A stretch of DNA of 64,000 nucleotides from Vitellaria paradoxa. Taxonomy: Eukaryota; Streptophyta; Magnoliopsida; Ericales; Sapotaceae. The stretch is taken from positions 41,642,862 to 41,706,861 of the forward strand of contig CM034233.1 of the NCBI GenBank assembly GCA_019916065.1, given 5' to 3'. The notes beneath the pieces were generated by a model, which worked only from the letters and a program-made list of their open reading frames with translations, had not been told where the DNA came from and searched no databases. This document shows positions 1-13,200 of this stretch, one piece after another (the stretch's first letter is position 1; each line of letters starts with the position of its first letter). A program made the position numbers and the translations under genes.

Positions 1-224
1 GCCTCTTCCACTTTCTGCAGCATTCTACTAAGTACTTCCATGATAATTATGAATAAAAAGGGGGAGAGACGGTCACCTTGCCTTAAACCTCTTGACGATG
101 CAAAGAAACCTACTGGAGAGCCATTGATCAAAACTGAGAATCGAACGGTAGAGATACACCATTGAATCCACTGACACCACCTAATTCCAAAACCCATTCT
201 TCTCATCAAATAAATAAAGCAATT

Positions 225-1127
225 TCAATTTACATGATCAAAAGCTTTCTCGATATCCAATTTGCAAACTATGCCAGCCTCCTTTCTTTTTTCCTTTGAG
301 CCAATAATTTCATTAGCAACAAGGATAGCATCTAAAATCTGTCTACCACCCACAAAGGCATTTTGAGAAATAGAGATGATAGGATCCAAAACTTTCCTCA
401 ACCTAGAAGCTAGAACCTTAGCAATTAACTTGTAGATAGCTCCAACCAAGCTTATAGGTCTGAAGTCTTTGATATCAACTGCACTGCTCTTTTTTGGAAT
501 TAAAGCTATAAAGGTGGAGTTCAAACTTCTAACAAACCTGCAGTTGTGATGGAATTCTACAAATACTAGCAGTAGGTCCTTCTTGAAAATGCTCCAGCAT
601 TTTTGGAAGAGAGCTAAAGTCTAACCATCAGGTCTGAGAGCTTTATCTTCACTAAGCTCCATAAGGGCCTTAAAAATCTTAGTTTCTGAGAAGGGCTGCT
701 CAAGCCCCTCAGCTTCCTTGAAACTGATTTGAGAGAAATTCAGCCCATCAACATTGGGTCTCCATTCTTCCTGTTCCGTGAAAAGCTGTTCATAGAAGGT
801 CAGTATACCTTGCTTAATTAGCTTTTGGTCATCTATGATTGAGCCATTAACTCTTAGTCTTTCAATCCAATTTTTCCTCTTATTCGCTGAAGCCATTTTA
901 TAAAAAAACTTTGTATTTCTATCACCTTCTTTCAGCCATTTAATTCTGGATTTTTGTCTCCAGCTGATTTCTTCCATTTTAATTAACTTATTTAACTCTT
1001 TAATCTTTTCATCTCCATAGCTCTTCTCCTGATCTGAGAGTCTTCTGTGATCGTCAATCAAATCCAAGTTCTGAATGTCCTTCTCGAGCTGCATCTTTTG
1101 ATTCTCTATTCTTCCAAATACCTCCAA
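225..1127 (-). pseudogene. LINE ORF2 linker and N-terminal reverse transcriptase, broken
   Basis: Two minus-strand frames (621-1127 and 225-524) hold SRIKWLKEGDRNTKFFYKMA, typical of the region before RT, and then [39 protein letters not shown] and [11 protein letters not shown], the first RT blocks. The gap between the frames shows a stop (expected GPDGM region) and a frameshift. The catalytic FADD block would lie outside the window. It is closely related to the LINE at 4778-7465. Confidence 0.88.
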
Positions 1128-1291
1128 GTTCTATCTTTTCAAGTCATTTTTAAGACATTTGAGTTTCTGCGACAGCACAAAATGGGCACTTCCACTAAAG
1201 TTGTATCCCTGCCACCAAAAAGCAATCATTTCTGTGAAACTTTTAACTTGCAGCCACATATTCTCAAATCTAAAAGGTTTGGGCCCATTTC

Positions 1292-2005
1292 TTAGGCTCC
1301 CCCCCCCCCCCCCAAATCCAGCATCAAAGGGGAGTGATTGGAGATCAAACGAGGTATAGATTTTTGAAGTACCTCAGGAAATAGTTTCTCCCAATCACTA
1401 GACACTAAGAACCTGTCTATTCTAGACTTACTTTTATTATTGCTCCAAGTGTATTTGCTTCCAATCAATGGCAGATCGATGCATTCTAAATCATTTATAA
1501 AGTCTGAGAAGATTTGCATTTGTTTAGATCTTTTGTTGCAATTCCATTTATCATCCAAGCTCTTAACCACATTAAAGTCTCCACCCACACACCAGGGGGA
1601 CTGCCAGCGATAGACTGCAGCTTCTATTTCATCCAGAAAATCAGATTTCAAATGGCTGTCAACAGGACCATATACTCCATTGAAAGACCAAGAAACATCC
1701 TCATCAGCATGATTAAACAAACAGGAAACTGCAAACATCCCTACTTCGAACTCAACCGTATTTAATTTCCTACTGTCCCACATCACCAAAATTCCTCCGG
1801 AGGCCCCATCAATGTTAGGAGCAATCCATTTGTACCAAACTCCACCCCATAATGATCTAACGATCTTCTCGTAGATCCCTCCCAGCTTGGTTTCCTGCAA
1901 ACATACAATATCTGGATTCCATTTTCTAAGGGAATTCTTGATTAGCATTCTTTTCGACAGACCGCAACAACCTCTAACATTCCAGCTGATAATTTTTGGC
2001 TTCAT
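1292..2005 (-). pseudogene. LINE ORF2 endonuclease domain (AP-endonuclease-like)
   Basis: The frame starts MKPKIISWNVRGCCG, which is the usual beginning of plant LINE ORF2. It carries endonuclease/exonuclease/phosphatase landmarks: SWNVRG near residue 7, QETK near 37, GDFN near 142, and a late block LISNHSPL in place of the usual SDH (Asp replaced by Asn). It nicks target DNA to prime reverse transcription. The frame is lost at its C-terminal end in a Gly-rich stretch made by a C homopolymer. The copy is probably dead. Confidence 0.9.
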
Positions 2006-2124
2006 TTAAAACTAATGGATAAGGAGTCTCCAGATTTTCTATCTCCATTAATCTGATTCTGCCCTTTTCTGTCATATGAAATTGTACATTCTAGGTTCTT
2101 TAGCTCCCTTGAACCCCTTCTAGA

Positions 2125-2415
2125 TTACACTGCTAGTTTTTTTCCTTCCTTATTCAAATTAGCTCCTCTCTTCTCTTCTATGGACATAAGAAGATCCATA
2201 ATCTTATCTTCAAAGCCCTCACTTGAAATCCCCAAAATTTTCATAAAAGATTTCATACGGTTGATTACCCACTTAGATATTTGTTTCTGATCAGGTCCAC
2301 AATCTCCTAGCAGCAAAGTTTCACTTGTCAAATTCCATTCATCAGGTCCATAAGAGTCCAGGGGTAGACAATCAATGACTTTTATTGATATTGTGTCCAA
2401 GTAAATACTCATCAT
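2125..2415 (-). pseudogene. Probable C-terminal end of LINE ORF1
   Basis: This is a 96-codon frame containing SKWVINRMKSFMKILGISSE followed by GFEDKIMDLLMSIE. I recall similar text just ahead of ORF2 in woody-plant LINEs. It lies 120 bp upstream of the ORF2 start in the same orientation. No zinc knuckle is visible in the piece present. Confidence 0.45.
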
Positions 2416-4169
2416 CTAAGAAGGGGTGTGGAAAAAAAAGAAAAAGAAAAAGAAAAAAAAGAAAAACACACTATATTCCAGAACACAAAAGTGTTGATAA
2501 CTATGCATTTTTTGTCAAATCCAACTACACTGAATCAAAATGGTTTTTTTCCTCCATTTTTTTTTCTCTTCATAAGATGGACATTGGTTAACTTGGCTTT
2601 GTAATTGTAGAAGGTGAAAACATTTGGAAAGATCCTTTACGTTCTAGAAGGTTAGAAAAATCTCAGAACCAAAATGGAAGCCTTTTGAAAATTTAATTTT
2701 CTGTTTTTTAAGTGTTTATAACATTTGCTTCTGTGTTCATAGATAGCTGGGAAAGGTCAAAGACAATGAAACATACAATATAAGATACTCAGAATGTTTG
2801 GTGTCTGTGAGGTGTCAAAATGAAAGGAAAGACCTTAAAGTCCATCGTTAATAATCAAATACATATTTTGTACCTGGAAATGGCAAAATAGGGAAAACTT
2901 TGCTTGATCATGAGGTTTAATGTGGTTAAACTAGACAAATTCAATGTTGTTATATTTTTGGTATCTTCGCTAGTTTGCTGTTTTATTGTTGTTCTTTATT
3001 ATTGCTGTTCATTTCTAAGTTCAGTGATAGACCATAAAGTGCATGGTAAGGGTCCCTCATGCCTATGAACTTTTTGATCCCAATGAAGGTGAAGGCCAAT
3101 ATGGTTAATGTTTGGCTGTATAATTATATTATAAAACAATATTACTTATCAAAAAAAATAATACGAGAAAACAATAATTGCTAAAAATAAGCCTTTGTTT
3201 GCAATATGCCTAACAAGAACCATTTCGTTTATCACTTGTGAAAAAAATAATATGAGAAAACAATTAATAACTAAAAATAAGCCTTAGCTTGCAATTTCTA
3301 TGCCTAACAATATGAGAAAACAATCATAACTTCTTAGCCTTGTTGCAATTTATTAACCCAAAGCAAACCTAAAGAAAGCCATTTGATACAGTGATTAGTT
3401 GCCAGTCATTTACTATTTATTCTAAAAATTCTAGTCAAGGACATATAAAATGAGCTGAATAGGCTATTGGATTAGTGATGCGATAATTCTCGCTCTGCTT
3501 CACTGAGGTTACAACAGTTTCAAGGGTGAAACTTACAAATGAAAAGCAATTTCGATTACTGCAAGGAACTCTTGAATGTTTAGAATAAATATGTTACATG
3601 TGCAGATGTCATGGGAATTCTGTTGTAACTGAGTGCCACCGGATGCCAACCAAGAAATTTGGGCTTGGGAGGAGAAATTGTCCTTTCAATTGGTGGAAGA
3701 TTTAGCTGGACCTAATATCTCTCACATTTTTTACGTTGCATTTGCAGACCCATTGTGAATTGCATTTTGGGGAGATTCATTTTACTCATTTGTGGTGATG
3801 GAGAATCTTTGTACTGTCAAACTTCACGCATATTGCTTGTGCATATTTGATTAATAATTGGCCAGTCTATTTTCATAATTTTACTGGGCCGTAAACAAGT
3901 GCTTCTATTTTCCATGTGGGATATGGTTGAAGGGATGAAAAATCATAGACTCCTACTTCAGTAATTCTTGGTTGCTACTATTGAGCCACACCAGTTTTGG
4001 GCCACCCTTATTTAGATCATACTTTCCACTTCTGTTTTCCCATTGGTGGGATCAACACGCTTCAATATAATATATGATTGTAATAATGATATCTCATAGC
4101 TTTGTTGTTAGATTGGTTCAGTGACTTTGAGTGATGTATGGATCTATCTCATACATTTACATATTACAG
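2416..4169. other. SPK1 intron sequence without recognised genes
   Basis: AT-rich DNA between the LINE and the first visible SPK1 exon. Apart from A-rich runs near 2432-2465 and an imperfect direct repeat at about 3150-3345, I see no coding capacity or element ends. The preceding SPK1 exon was sought here and not found. Confidence 0.7.
3150..3345. repeat. Imperfect direct repeat, about 90-bp unit
   Basis: The block AATATGAGAAAACAAT followed by AACTAAAAATAAGCC and GCCTAACAA recurs with small changes beginning near 3158, 3248 and, shortened, 3308. It looks like local tandem duplication in the intron. Confidence 0.65.
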
Positions 4170-4245
4170 GAACTACCTTTCATCTGTCTTAATACAAGAG
4201 CTTTTCCTTACTTGGGATCATGATGACTTGTCTCAGCGAGGAAAA
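4170..4245 (+). CDS. SPK1: SPK1 exon (first visible)
   Basis: The acceptor ATTACAG precedes 4170 and the donor GTGAGT starts at 4246. The peptide begins [16 protein letters not shown] after a split Arg codon, so the preceding exon should end in phase 2. I looked for that exon in 1-4169 and did not find it. Confidence 0.9.
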
Positions 4246-7200
4246 GTGAGTGCAACATGGATATTTGATCAGATCTTTGTTTCAAATGATTGCTTTATTA
4301 ATCTACTGGGTGAATTTGTTATCCCCAATATTGGACTAGCATGGATTCTGTACTTTTGTTTCCCAATATTTCTCATAGTGGTTTTCTTTTTCTCACAGGC
4401 AGCTAGAATCTTGGTCTTTCTTCTATGCAAGCATGAGTTTGATGCTCGATACCAAAAGCCTGAAGATAAACTATATATAGCCCAGCTATATTTTCCACTT
4501 GTTGGCCAGGTGCACATCATTCCTCAAGCGTATATTACTGTATATAATTATAATATTTTTCTTATGGAGCCTCGGTTGACAGAAATTTGGTTTCATTTTA
4601 TGTCCAGTTCTTATGCTAGTTTGACATTTTCAACTGTCTTGCAAAAGGTTTTAAGGATACTCAGCTCAACTAACTTTAGTCCCAAAAACTTGAGGTCATT
4701 TACGTGGATCCATTTTCTTAGGATGCTTGTTCATGTGGTGTAAGTTTTACTAGGCCATCTACGTACCACACCTTTTTTTTTTTAAAAAAAGATAAGTAAG
4801 AATTTATTATCTCAAAGAGCACAAATAAGCATCAGGATGATGCTTATAGTACAATAAACTATACAAAACTACCCAAACCAGAGATTAGCACAAATCATCA
4901 AGAAAATTCAAAAAGGAACATAAATCAAGGTCTCTTCCCTCTCTTTCCCAGTCATACAAACAGTTGAGAAATAAACTCTTAATCCTCAAAGTAGTCTTCA
5001 TCTCCTCATTAAATATCCTCCTGTTACGCTCTTTCCAAATTATCCAAAAAAGACAGAATAGAGCCAAGTTCCAGGTGTGCTTCTTCCTCTTGACCAACGA
5101 TTGACCCCACCAAAAGCATAAGAAAACTCCTAAGATCTTCCGGAAAACACAAATGAACCCCAAAACAATGTAGTAACAAGCCCTATAATTCAGCCGACCA
5201 AGAGCAATGTATTAGGAGATGAGCAATATATTCCTCTTGCTTTAGACACAGTGGGCATCTATTAGCTAGCTGATAGCCACATTGCTGTAAATTATCCATC
5301 GTCAATATCTTACCTTTGACTGCACACCAAGTGAAAAATATAACTCTGGGAGGGATTGCAACTTTCCATATCTTCGGCCATCGAAAATTTTCTGCCTTGC
5401 AACCTTGCAAAAAGGAGTAGAAAGACTTCACAGAAAAGACCTTGCTCGTTGAATGCTTCCAAATCATGACATCTGAAGACTTAGTCAAATTAACAGAACT
5501 TAGCAATTCCCTTAATAACATTAAGCTATCAAACTCCTAGTCATTCACATTCCTGCGTAGCATCACAGTCCAGCTACTTTGAGTGCCATCACCCCTGCGG
5601 TAATTAGAGACACAAGCTTCTTTGTTGGCTGCAATTGCATAAATACTAGGAAAGACATCTGAGAGAGAGCCAACCTCTAACCAATCTTGCTTCCAAAATA
5701 AAATTCTATTTCCATGCCCAGCCTGCCAAGAGAGACCACGACTAAAGGTCTGCCAGATTCTTTTTATTCCTTGGCATAAACCATGACTGTAAGGGGCCGA
5801 CACAGAAGTTGAGGACCACCTTCCAAATTCTTCCCCATATTTGATAGCAATCAACCTCTTCCAAAGTCTGTTATCCTCTTGCGCATATCTCCAAAGCCAT
5901 TTCCCTAATAAAGCTTCATTATTCAGTTTCAGCTGTCTAAATCCCACTCCTCCAGCCTCTACAGGTTTACAGACAGTCTCCCAGTTCACAAGACATTGCT
6001 TGTGTACCTCCTCACTTCTTCCACTTGGGAAATCTCTTTGCATCCTCTCCAACTCCTTGATTACCGAAGCTGGGGCAATGAATAGAGAGAGGAAATATGT
6101 TGGTAGGCTAGCTAGAATACTCTTAATCAATGTAATCCTAGCTCCAGTCGATAAGTATTTAAGCTTCCACCTTGCCAACCTGCTCCTGCATTTCTCCAAA
6201 ACAGGATCCCAGACTTGCTTTGATTTATAATGAGCTCCCAGCGGCATACCAAGGTAAGTGGTAGGGAAAGAACCAATCTTGCAACCCAAAATATTTGCCA
6301 TAGCACCCAAATTATCCATTGCTCCGACTGCCATGATCGCAGACTTTTGTAGGTTAACTTTTAAGCCAGTGACCACCTCAAACCCCAATAATGTGCATCG
6401 TAAATGTCCCAACTGCATCAAGTCCGATCCACAAAATATAATTGTGTCGTCGGCAAATAGCAAATGAGATATGCTGAGAGGATATCTATTAGTGCCTACA
6501 GTAAAGCCTTCAAGAAAACTAGCTGCTTCAACTTGCTGCAACATCTTACTAAGGACTTCCATGACTAGGATAAATAGGAAGGGAGAAAGGGGATCTCCTT
6601 GCCTTAATCCTCTGGAAGAATAGAAAAAACCTTCAGGGGTCCCATTGATCAAGATTGAGAATCTAACAGTTGAGATGCACCATTCAATCCATTGACTCCA
6701 TTTGCTGCCAAAACCCATTCTTCTTAACAAGTAGATCAAAAATTTCCAATTGACATGGTCAAAAGCTTTCTCTATCTCCAATTTACAAACAATACCTGTT
6801 TCCTTACTCTTAGTCTTGGAGTCCAGAACCTCATTAGCTACTAAAATAGCATCCAAAATCTGCCTTCCTACCACAAAAGCATTCTGAGTAGATGAGATCA
6901 AAGGGTCCAGTATTTTCTTTAAGCTGTTGGCAAGAACCTCGGAGAGGAGTTTATAAACAGTCCCAACCAAACTTATAGGCCTAAAATCTTTGATATCCAC
7001 AGCACCAGATTTCTTAGGGACGAGCAATGAATATTGTATTCATACTTCTAACAAACCTGCAGCTTTAATGAAACTCAGTGAATAGCTGCTGCAGATCATC
7101 CTTAAAAACACTCCAGCATTGTTGGAAAAATGCAATGGTCCAGTCATCAGGTCCAGGGGCTTTTTCACTGTTAAGATCCTTGAGGGCCTGGAAGATTTCC

Positions 7201-10200
7201 TGCACAGTAAAATGCTTTTCCAGGTTCCTGTCTTCTGTGGAACTGAGCTGGGAGAAATCTATTGCATCAACATTTGGTCTCCAGCCAGCCTCTTCTTCGA
7301 AAACTGCAATATGCCTTGCCTTATCTCTCTCGGGTCTTCAGTGATTGTGCCATTAATCCTTACTCTTTCAATCCAATTCTTTCTCTTATTTGCTGAAGCC
7401 ATTTTGTGGAAATATTTAGTGTTTCTGTCACCTTCCCTTATTCATTTAACTCTAGACTTTTGTCTCCACACCTTTTTCTAGGCTTGGGATGAAATATCTA
7501 AGGATGAGAAGCTCATTACAGCATAAGCAGAGTTGTAGAAATGTATAATTTTTTTCATTATAGCATAGCAGGTAACCATAAGTTATTGTTTTTACTAAAA
7601 ATCACTATCCTTCTAGTATTGTAAGTTTATATGACAAATAGTAAGTAAATAAGCTTTCACTGGGTTAACGTATTTAAATATCACTTGGTTGAGTGGAAAT
7701 CAGTTTGTTTATGTGTTTCAGAAGGAGGAATTGGTGAAAGAAGCTTGAATAGTAATCAATGAAGCATTTTTTGGATAAGTGGCTATGAAGGTATGTGTGA
7801 ATGGGAGATAAATTTTGGTGGAAGGTTATTCCATCTAAATTTGGAGTGGAATGTTGTGAGTGGACTTCACTCAGCAGGAATGGTGATTATGGCTCTAGTT
7901 TTTGGAAAGATATTCGAAGATAATGGAGTGTGGCCGCGGAAAATCTGTCTACGGACGTTGGAAGAGGGGATAAGGTGGAGTTTTGTTTTAATCCATAGCT
8001 ATCTGGAAGAAAGCTGGGGGATTGTTTCCTTAATATCCTCGATTGGGTAGCAATCTCTTTGCAGGGAGGAAATTAAGTATGGAAGGTGATGTTACATACG
8101 AATTTGTTTGATTAGAAATTGAAGAGGTATGAAGCTTTTATGTAAATGCTTTATGAGGCTAAGGCTGGTGAAGTAGAGGATGAAGCTGATACCAAAAGAA
8201 ATAAAATAGAGTTATTACATATTATTGGAGAAAAATCTTAATTAGCCAATACAATGTTTTAACCATTAAATACATAGGAAAACGCCAATTAACCTTGTGA
8301 AGCACAAAGCCTAAATTACCCTTAAATAAAATACAGACAAAAACACTTAAATATAATAAAATTCAATAAAATCATTCACCTCACTCAAACTCACGATGTG
8401 AGAGCAGAGAGCATTGAGAGTTTGCCAAGGAGGAAACAAAAGCAGGCAGCAATGTGAGTTTTGGTAAAAAAGTTAGCCTGCTTTAGTGAAGAGGGAACAA
8501 AGGGCAGATCAATAGTCCTTCACTGAAGATGCTGGTGAACAAAATGACAAATGATTTCAATTTGCTTCATGTGTTTATGGAAAACAGAGTTGTGTACAAT
8601 CTAACTGGCACTCTTATTATCACAACAGAGGCGTGAAAGTGGGAAGATGATACCCATATCCGCTAAAAGCCAATGAAGCCAAACAATTTTACATGTGGCA
8701 TGAGCCATAGCTAGATATTCGGCTTTAGTGATAGAGCAGACAATAACATATTGCTTCTTGGTTTTCTAGTAAATAAGAGAATTACCCAGAAACACACAGA
8801 AGCCAAAGGTGGACTTCTGATTAGATATATCATTGGCTGAATCGGCGTCAGCATAAGCTAGAAGAGTCAAGCTTGAGGAGGAAGAGAGCAATAAACACTA
8901 ATGTGTAGTGCCAAGAACATACTGCAAAATACGTAATAATGTGGCCCAGTGTGTGATATGAGGAGCGGAAACAAATTAACTAACAATATGAACAATATAG
9001 GCAATATCAGGCTAAGTTACAGTAAGATAAACTAGACAACTAACTAATTCGTGATATCTCGTAGGATCATTAGGAGGAACTCCATCTGAAGAACTGAACT
9101 TAGCATGAAACTTAATAGGAGTGTCAACATTTTTGTCGTCCGTTAGATGAGCACGATGAATAATGTCATTTGCATATTTAGATTGAGAATGGGTTTCTGT
9201 TTTGAGTTTGCTTTAGTTGTAATTTTTGTATTTTGGGGTACTTATATTGCTTGATTCTAATTAACCGTATAATTATCTGACTTTGTTACTCTTATTTGTC
9301 TTTGCAGATTCTAGATGAAATGCCTGTCTTCTACAACCTGAATGCCATTGAAAAGCGTGAAGTCTTAATAGTTATTTTGCAAATTGTACGCAATCTGGAT
9401 GATGCATCACTTGTCAAGGCTTGGCAGCAAAGCATTGCTCGAACAAGATTGTTTTTCAAGCTCTTAGAGGAATGCCTAATTCTGTTTGAGGTTCTCATTA
9501 ATTTCGAATGTTATTTCCCTTTGAATGTGTGACTTGATTCTCCTAGATTGAGCTTTGGATATTGGCTATTGCATATCTTTGTTAGATATCATATGGAAAT
9601 TTTCTGAGGTATCCTGTGATTATTTTTGCCTCGGTTCACGTGGAACTCTTTTATTTTTCGATGATTTGAGTCAAGATCAGCACTATGATTTCATGTGGGG
9701 ATTTGTTGTGGCAAAATGCTTTATGCCTTGAGTGCAAAATATGTGTTATACCATACAAAGAACAGAATTTGAATTGTTCAAGTTGAAAGCAAGAATAAAA
9801 AACCAGAAAATAATGAAAGGGGTTAATTGATCTATTACTATATATTGTTGGATGCCAATTGGCTATCCATAATTGCACAATGTTTCCAATAATAATAGAT
9901 CCTAATTGACAGCAAGATAAGGAAAACATAGAAACAAATATTGCCTATTTTAACACTCTCCTCAAGCATACAAATCAAATAAGCCTAACTTGACAGACAA
10001 ATGTTGAAAAAAAAAAAAGAAAATCGAGACAAAGGCTTGGTAAGAATGTCACCCACCTGTGACTTTGAGCGCACATACAACATACAAATATCACCTTGCA
10101 TCAAAAGATCCCGAATAAAGTGATAATCAACTTCAATATGTTTTGTGTTCATGAAAAACAGGGTTGTTGACAATGAAGATGGTAGATTAATTATGACAAA

Positions 10201-13200
10201 ACATGGACATTGGTCGATGAACCTCTATACCAAAATCATGCAACAACGAGCGAACTCAAAGCATCTCAGTTGTTGAATGAGCCATCACACGATATTTGGC
10301 TTTGGCACTAGAATGAGTGACAATGTTTTACTTTTTGCTTCGCCAAGTGACAAGATCGTCCGCAATAAAGGTACAAGAATCGGAGGTAAAGTGACGGTCA
10401 ATGCAACTCCCAATCCAGTTAACATCACTATAACTAGTTATAGAAAGAGATGGTCGATATAATAAACCATGACCAGGGGCACCCTTCAAGTAATGTAAGA
10501 TACGACACTGCCTCAAAGTGTATTGAACGGGGAGCATGCATAAATTGACTGACAACACTCATAGCATATATAATGTTAGGATAAATGACTGTAAGATAGA
10601 TCAACTTGCCAACCAACTGTTGATAACAATTAACATCAGAGAATCGTGTACCAGTAGTAACATCAAGCTTGACAAATGTGTGCATGGGAGCTTTAGTGTG
10701 GCAAAAAACCTAGTGAACTACTTTTAGATAAAAGGTCCAAACCATAATTGCGTTGTGAAAGAGTGAGTCCTACACGAGATCACACTATTTATAAGCCAAG
10801 TAAATAGTGAAGAGCACCCAAGTCTTTAGTGTGAAAATTTTGACTTAAATGAGATTTCAAATCAGTTGTACCTAAGACGTTATCCCAGAGATAAGGATGT
10901 CATTAACATACACAATCAAAACAATGGAACCAGAAGAAAAGTGCAGAGTGAAGACAGAATGATTTGAAGTAGAGCGCTTCAGGCCATACTTTAGCATAAC
11001 ATCATTGAAGCGGTCAAACTAGGCATGAGGGGATTGCTTCAGAGCGTATAAGGCACGATATAATCTGCAAACTAAGTGTTCACTCTTGAGAACAACATAG
11101 CCAGGTGGTTGATCCATGTAAACCTCCTCTTGAAACTCATCATGAAGAAATGCATTTTTAATGTCCAACTAGTAAATAGGCCCAACTATAGCAAGAAGTA
11201 TGCGATCAAAGTTCAACTCAGCAATTAGAGAGAAGGTATCTTGATAAATAACTCCATGAGTTTGAGTGTAGCATTTGGCAACAAGGTATGCTTTAAGTCG
11301 CTCAATAGAACTATCTGGAAGATACTTTACATTATAAACCCAATGACATCCTACTGTTTGCTTTTCAGAAGGTAATGGTGCCAACTCCCAAATATGATTT
11401 TGATAAAGTGCCTGTGTCTCATCCATGGCATGTTTTCATCCAAGGGAGGATAGTGCCACTGAATATGAGACTACAAGAGAAATAGAGGACAAAGCACAAA
11501 CAAAAGAATGCAAACAAGTAGAAGTACAATGATAGGACACATTTGGCAGTGGGATGTTGGGTGCAAGTATGCTTACCTCAACGCAAAGCAATAGGTAGAT
11601 CATTGTCAAAGGTAGAAGGAGCAGGGATTGGAACCTTAGACAAACTGGACGAATTGGATGGGCCATAAGAAACAACTGGTCTATTCGGAGTCCACTGGTA
11701 CACCTGCAAGGGAATAACCTAACTGTGTTGATTTTGCTGATATTCCTGCAAAGAAGGTTGAGAAAGAAGTAAAGTAGGACTTGTCTTCCCCTGACTAGTC
11801 TCCCCCTCACAAGAATGAGGATATGATTCCCTCGAGTGCTAGAAATAAGGTTATGAGATAATTGAGTCCCACAAGTAGAGAGGAATGATGTGGATTTAAA
11901 AACTGTGACATTAGCACTCACAAAATACCGACAAGAATGTGGGTGATAATAACGCTACCCTTTCTGTGTATGAGAATAACCTAAAAAAATGCATTTTCAA
12001 GATCAAGATGACAACTTATCTATACTAGGATTAAGAATATAAACAAAAACAATGTAACTAAAAACTCGAGGAGTAAGAGGTAAGGGGTCACCAGAATGAT
12101 ACAAAATGGAAAATGAAGACTTGTTACCCAATATTGTTTTGTTGTGAGGCATGAGCATAAGTTATCTGGTAAATAATCCTCTGATCAGTACAAAAAGAAA
12201 TCATAACAGATTGTGTGTATTCCAAAGCATTGTCAGAGCGAAAAATTTTGATACGTTTGCCAAATTGGGTAAAAATCTCATTGTAAAAGTGAGTCACAAT
12301 ATAAGGCAAGTCAGATAGCTTTTTCATTAAAAATAACTAAGTCATGTGAGAATGATTATCAACAAAAATAACAAAGTATTGGTACCATTAATACTAGTAA
12401 TGCGAGAAGGTCCCCATACGTCTATATGAACAAAATCAAAAGATTCTGTGTGACGACTGACACCATGACTAGAAAAAACTACAGTAGTGCTTGCCAAGTC
12501 GACAAGCCTTACATTCTAGATTCGATACAGGACTTAAATGGGTAATGACAGACTTCAATTTATTTAAGAAAGGATGACCAAGTCAAAAATGCCAATGAAT
12601 AGGAGAAACTGTAGCACTCAAAATAGAAGAAGCTATGGTAAAAAAACTAGCAAGATCTAGGTAATAAAGCCCGCCTTTCTCATGCCTCGAACCAATCGTA
12701 CTTTTGATCTTGAGGTCTTGAAACTCACAAGAGGTAAGAGAAAATATTACAAAGCAATGTAATAATTTAGTGAATTAAACTAACAGATAATAAATTGAAT
12801 GAAAAATTAGGCACATAAAGGCTATAAGGCAAATGGATTGAAGAATGAGGAGAAAAAACTCCTTGCCCTTGTCAAGGCAAGATGATCCATTAGCTAAAAC
12901 AACATGATAATGGATAGAATTTAAATAAGAGAATAAGGAAGATTTTCCAGGAATATGAAAGCTTGCACTTGAATTAATGACCTAGGAACGTGGAGTGGAC
13001 ATGGTATAAGTAATATTACCTGAATTTACTAATGTAACAGTAGAAGTAGACGAATGAGATGTTTAGAGATTTTGCAATAGTTCACTAAGTTGGGTGGTAA
13101 GGTCATTGTGGGTACTAGATATTGAAGGCTTCTAAAGCAACTATCATTCACTGAGGGGAGGCCACGTGAGTAGAACCATCTGACACATTGTGAACTTGAT

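Larger units (their letters stand above)
1..2415 (-). mobile_element. LINE retrotransposon, 5' part (ORF1 end, endonuclease, start of RT); continues left of the window
   Basis: On the minus strand, from right to left, come a short reading frame (2125-2415), an endonuclease (1292-2005), a linker region (621-1127) and the beginning of reverse transcriptase (225-524). This is the order of an L1-type plant LINE. The reading frames are broken, notably at a C-run near 1301-1314 (plus strand), so the copy is inactive. It is antisense within an SPK1 intron. The remaining RT and 3' end lie beyond base 1, so I cannot see a poly(A) tail or target-site duplication. Confidence 0.9.
4778..7465 (-). mobile_element. 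5'-truncated L1-type LINE with 12-bp target-site duplication
   Basis: A minus-strand LINE lies inside the 4.8-kb SPK1 intron. The 3' end shows as a T-run at 4773-4783 (poly(A) on the element strand), followed by the RVT zinc-binding region and RT, and the copy stops abruptly near 7465 inside the pre-RT region. Comparison with the related LINE at 1-2415 places the break: both share TTTTGTCTCC, and then only this copy changes to flanking DNA. CCACACCTTTTT occurs at 4766-4777 and again at 7466-7477, so the duplication fits target-primed insertion with 5' truncation. Confidence 0.9.

Noticed and set aside
1..4169. A missing upstream SPK1 exon in this interval
   Set aside because: I looked on the plus strand for sequence that would precede [12 protein letters not shown] and end in phase 2. 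None was visible, so upstream exons are taken to lie left of the window.
5841..6230. Plus-strand frame of 129 codons
   Set aside because: It lies opposite the LINE RT and is a shadow of it.
7793..8050. 85-codon frame as a host gene
   Set aside because: In an alternative frame the same bases match LINE ORF2 text, so it is better explained as a LINE remnant.
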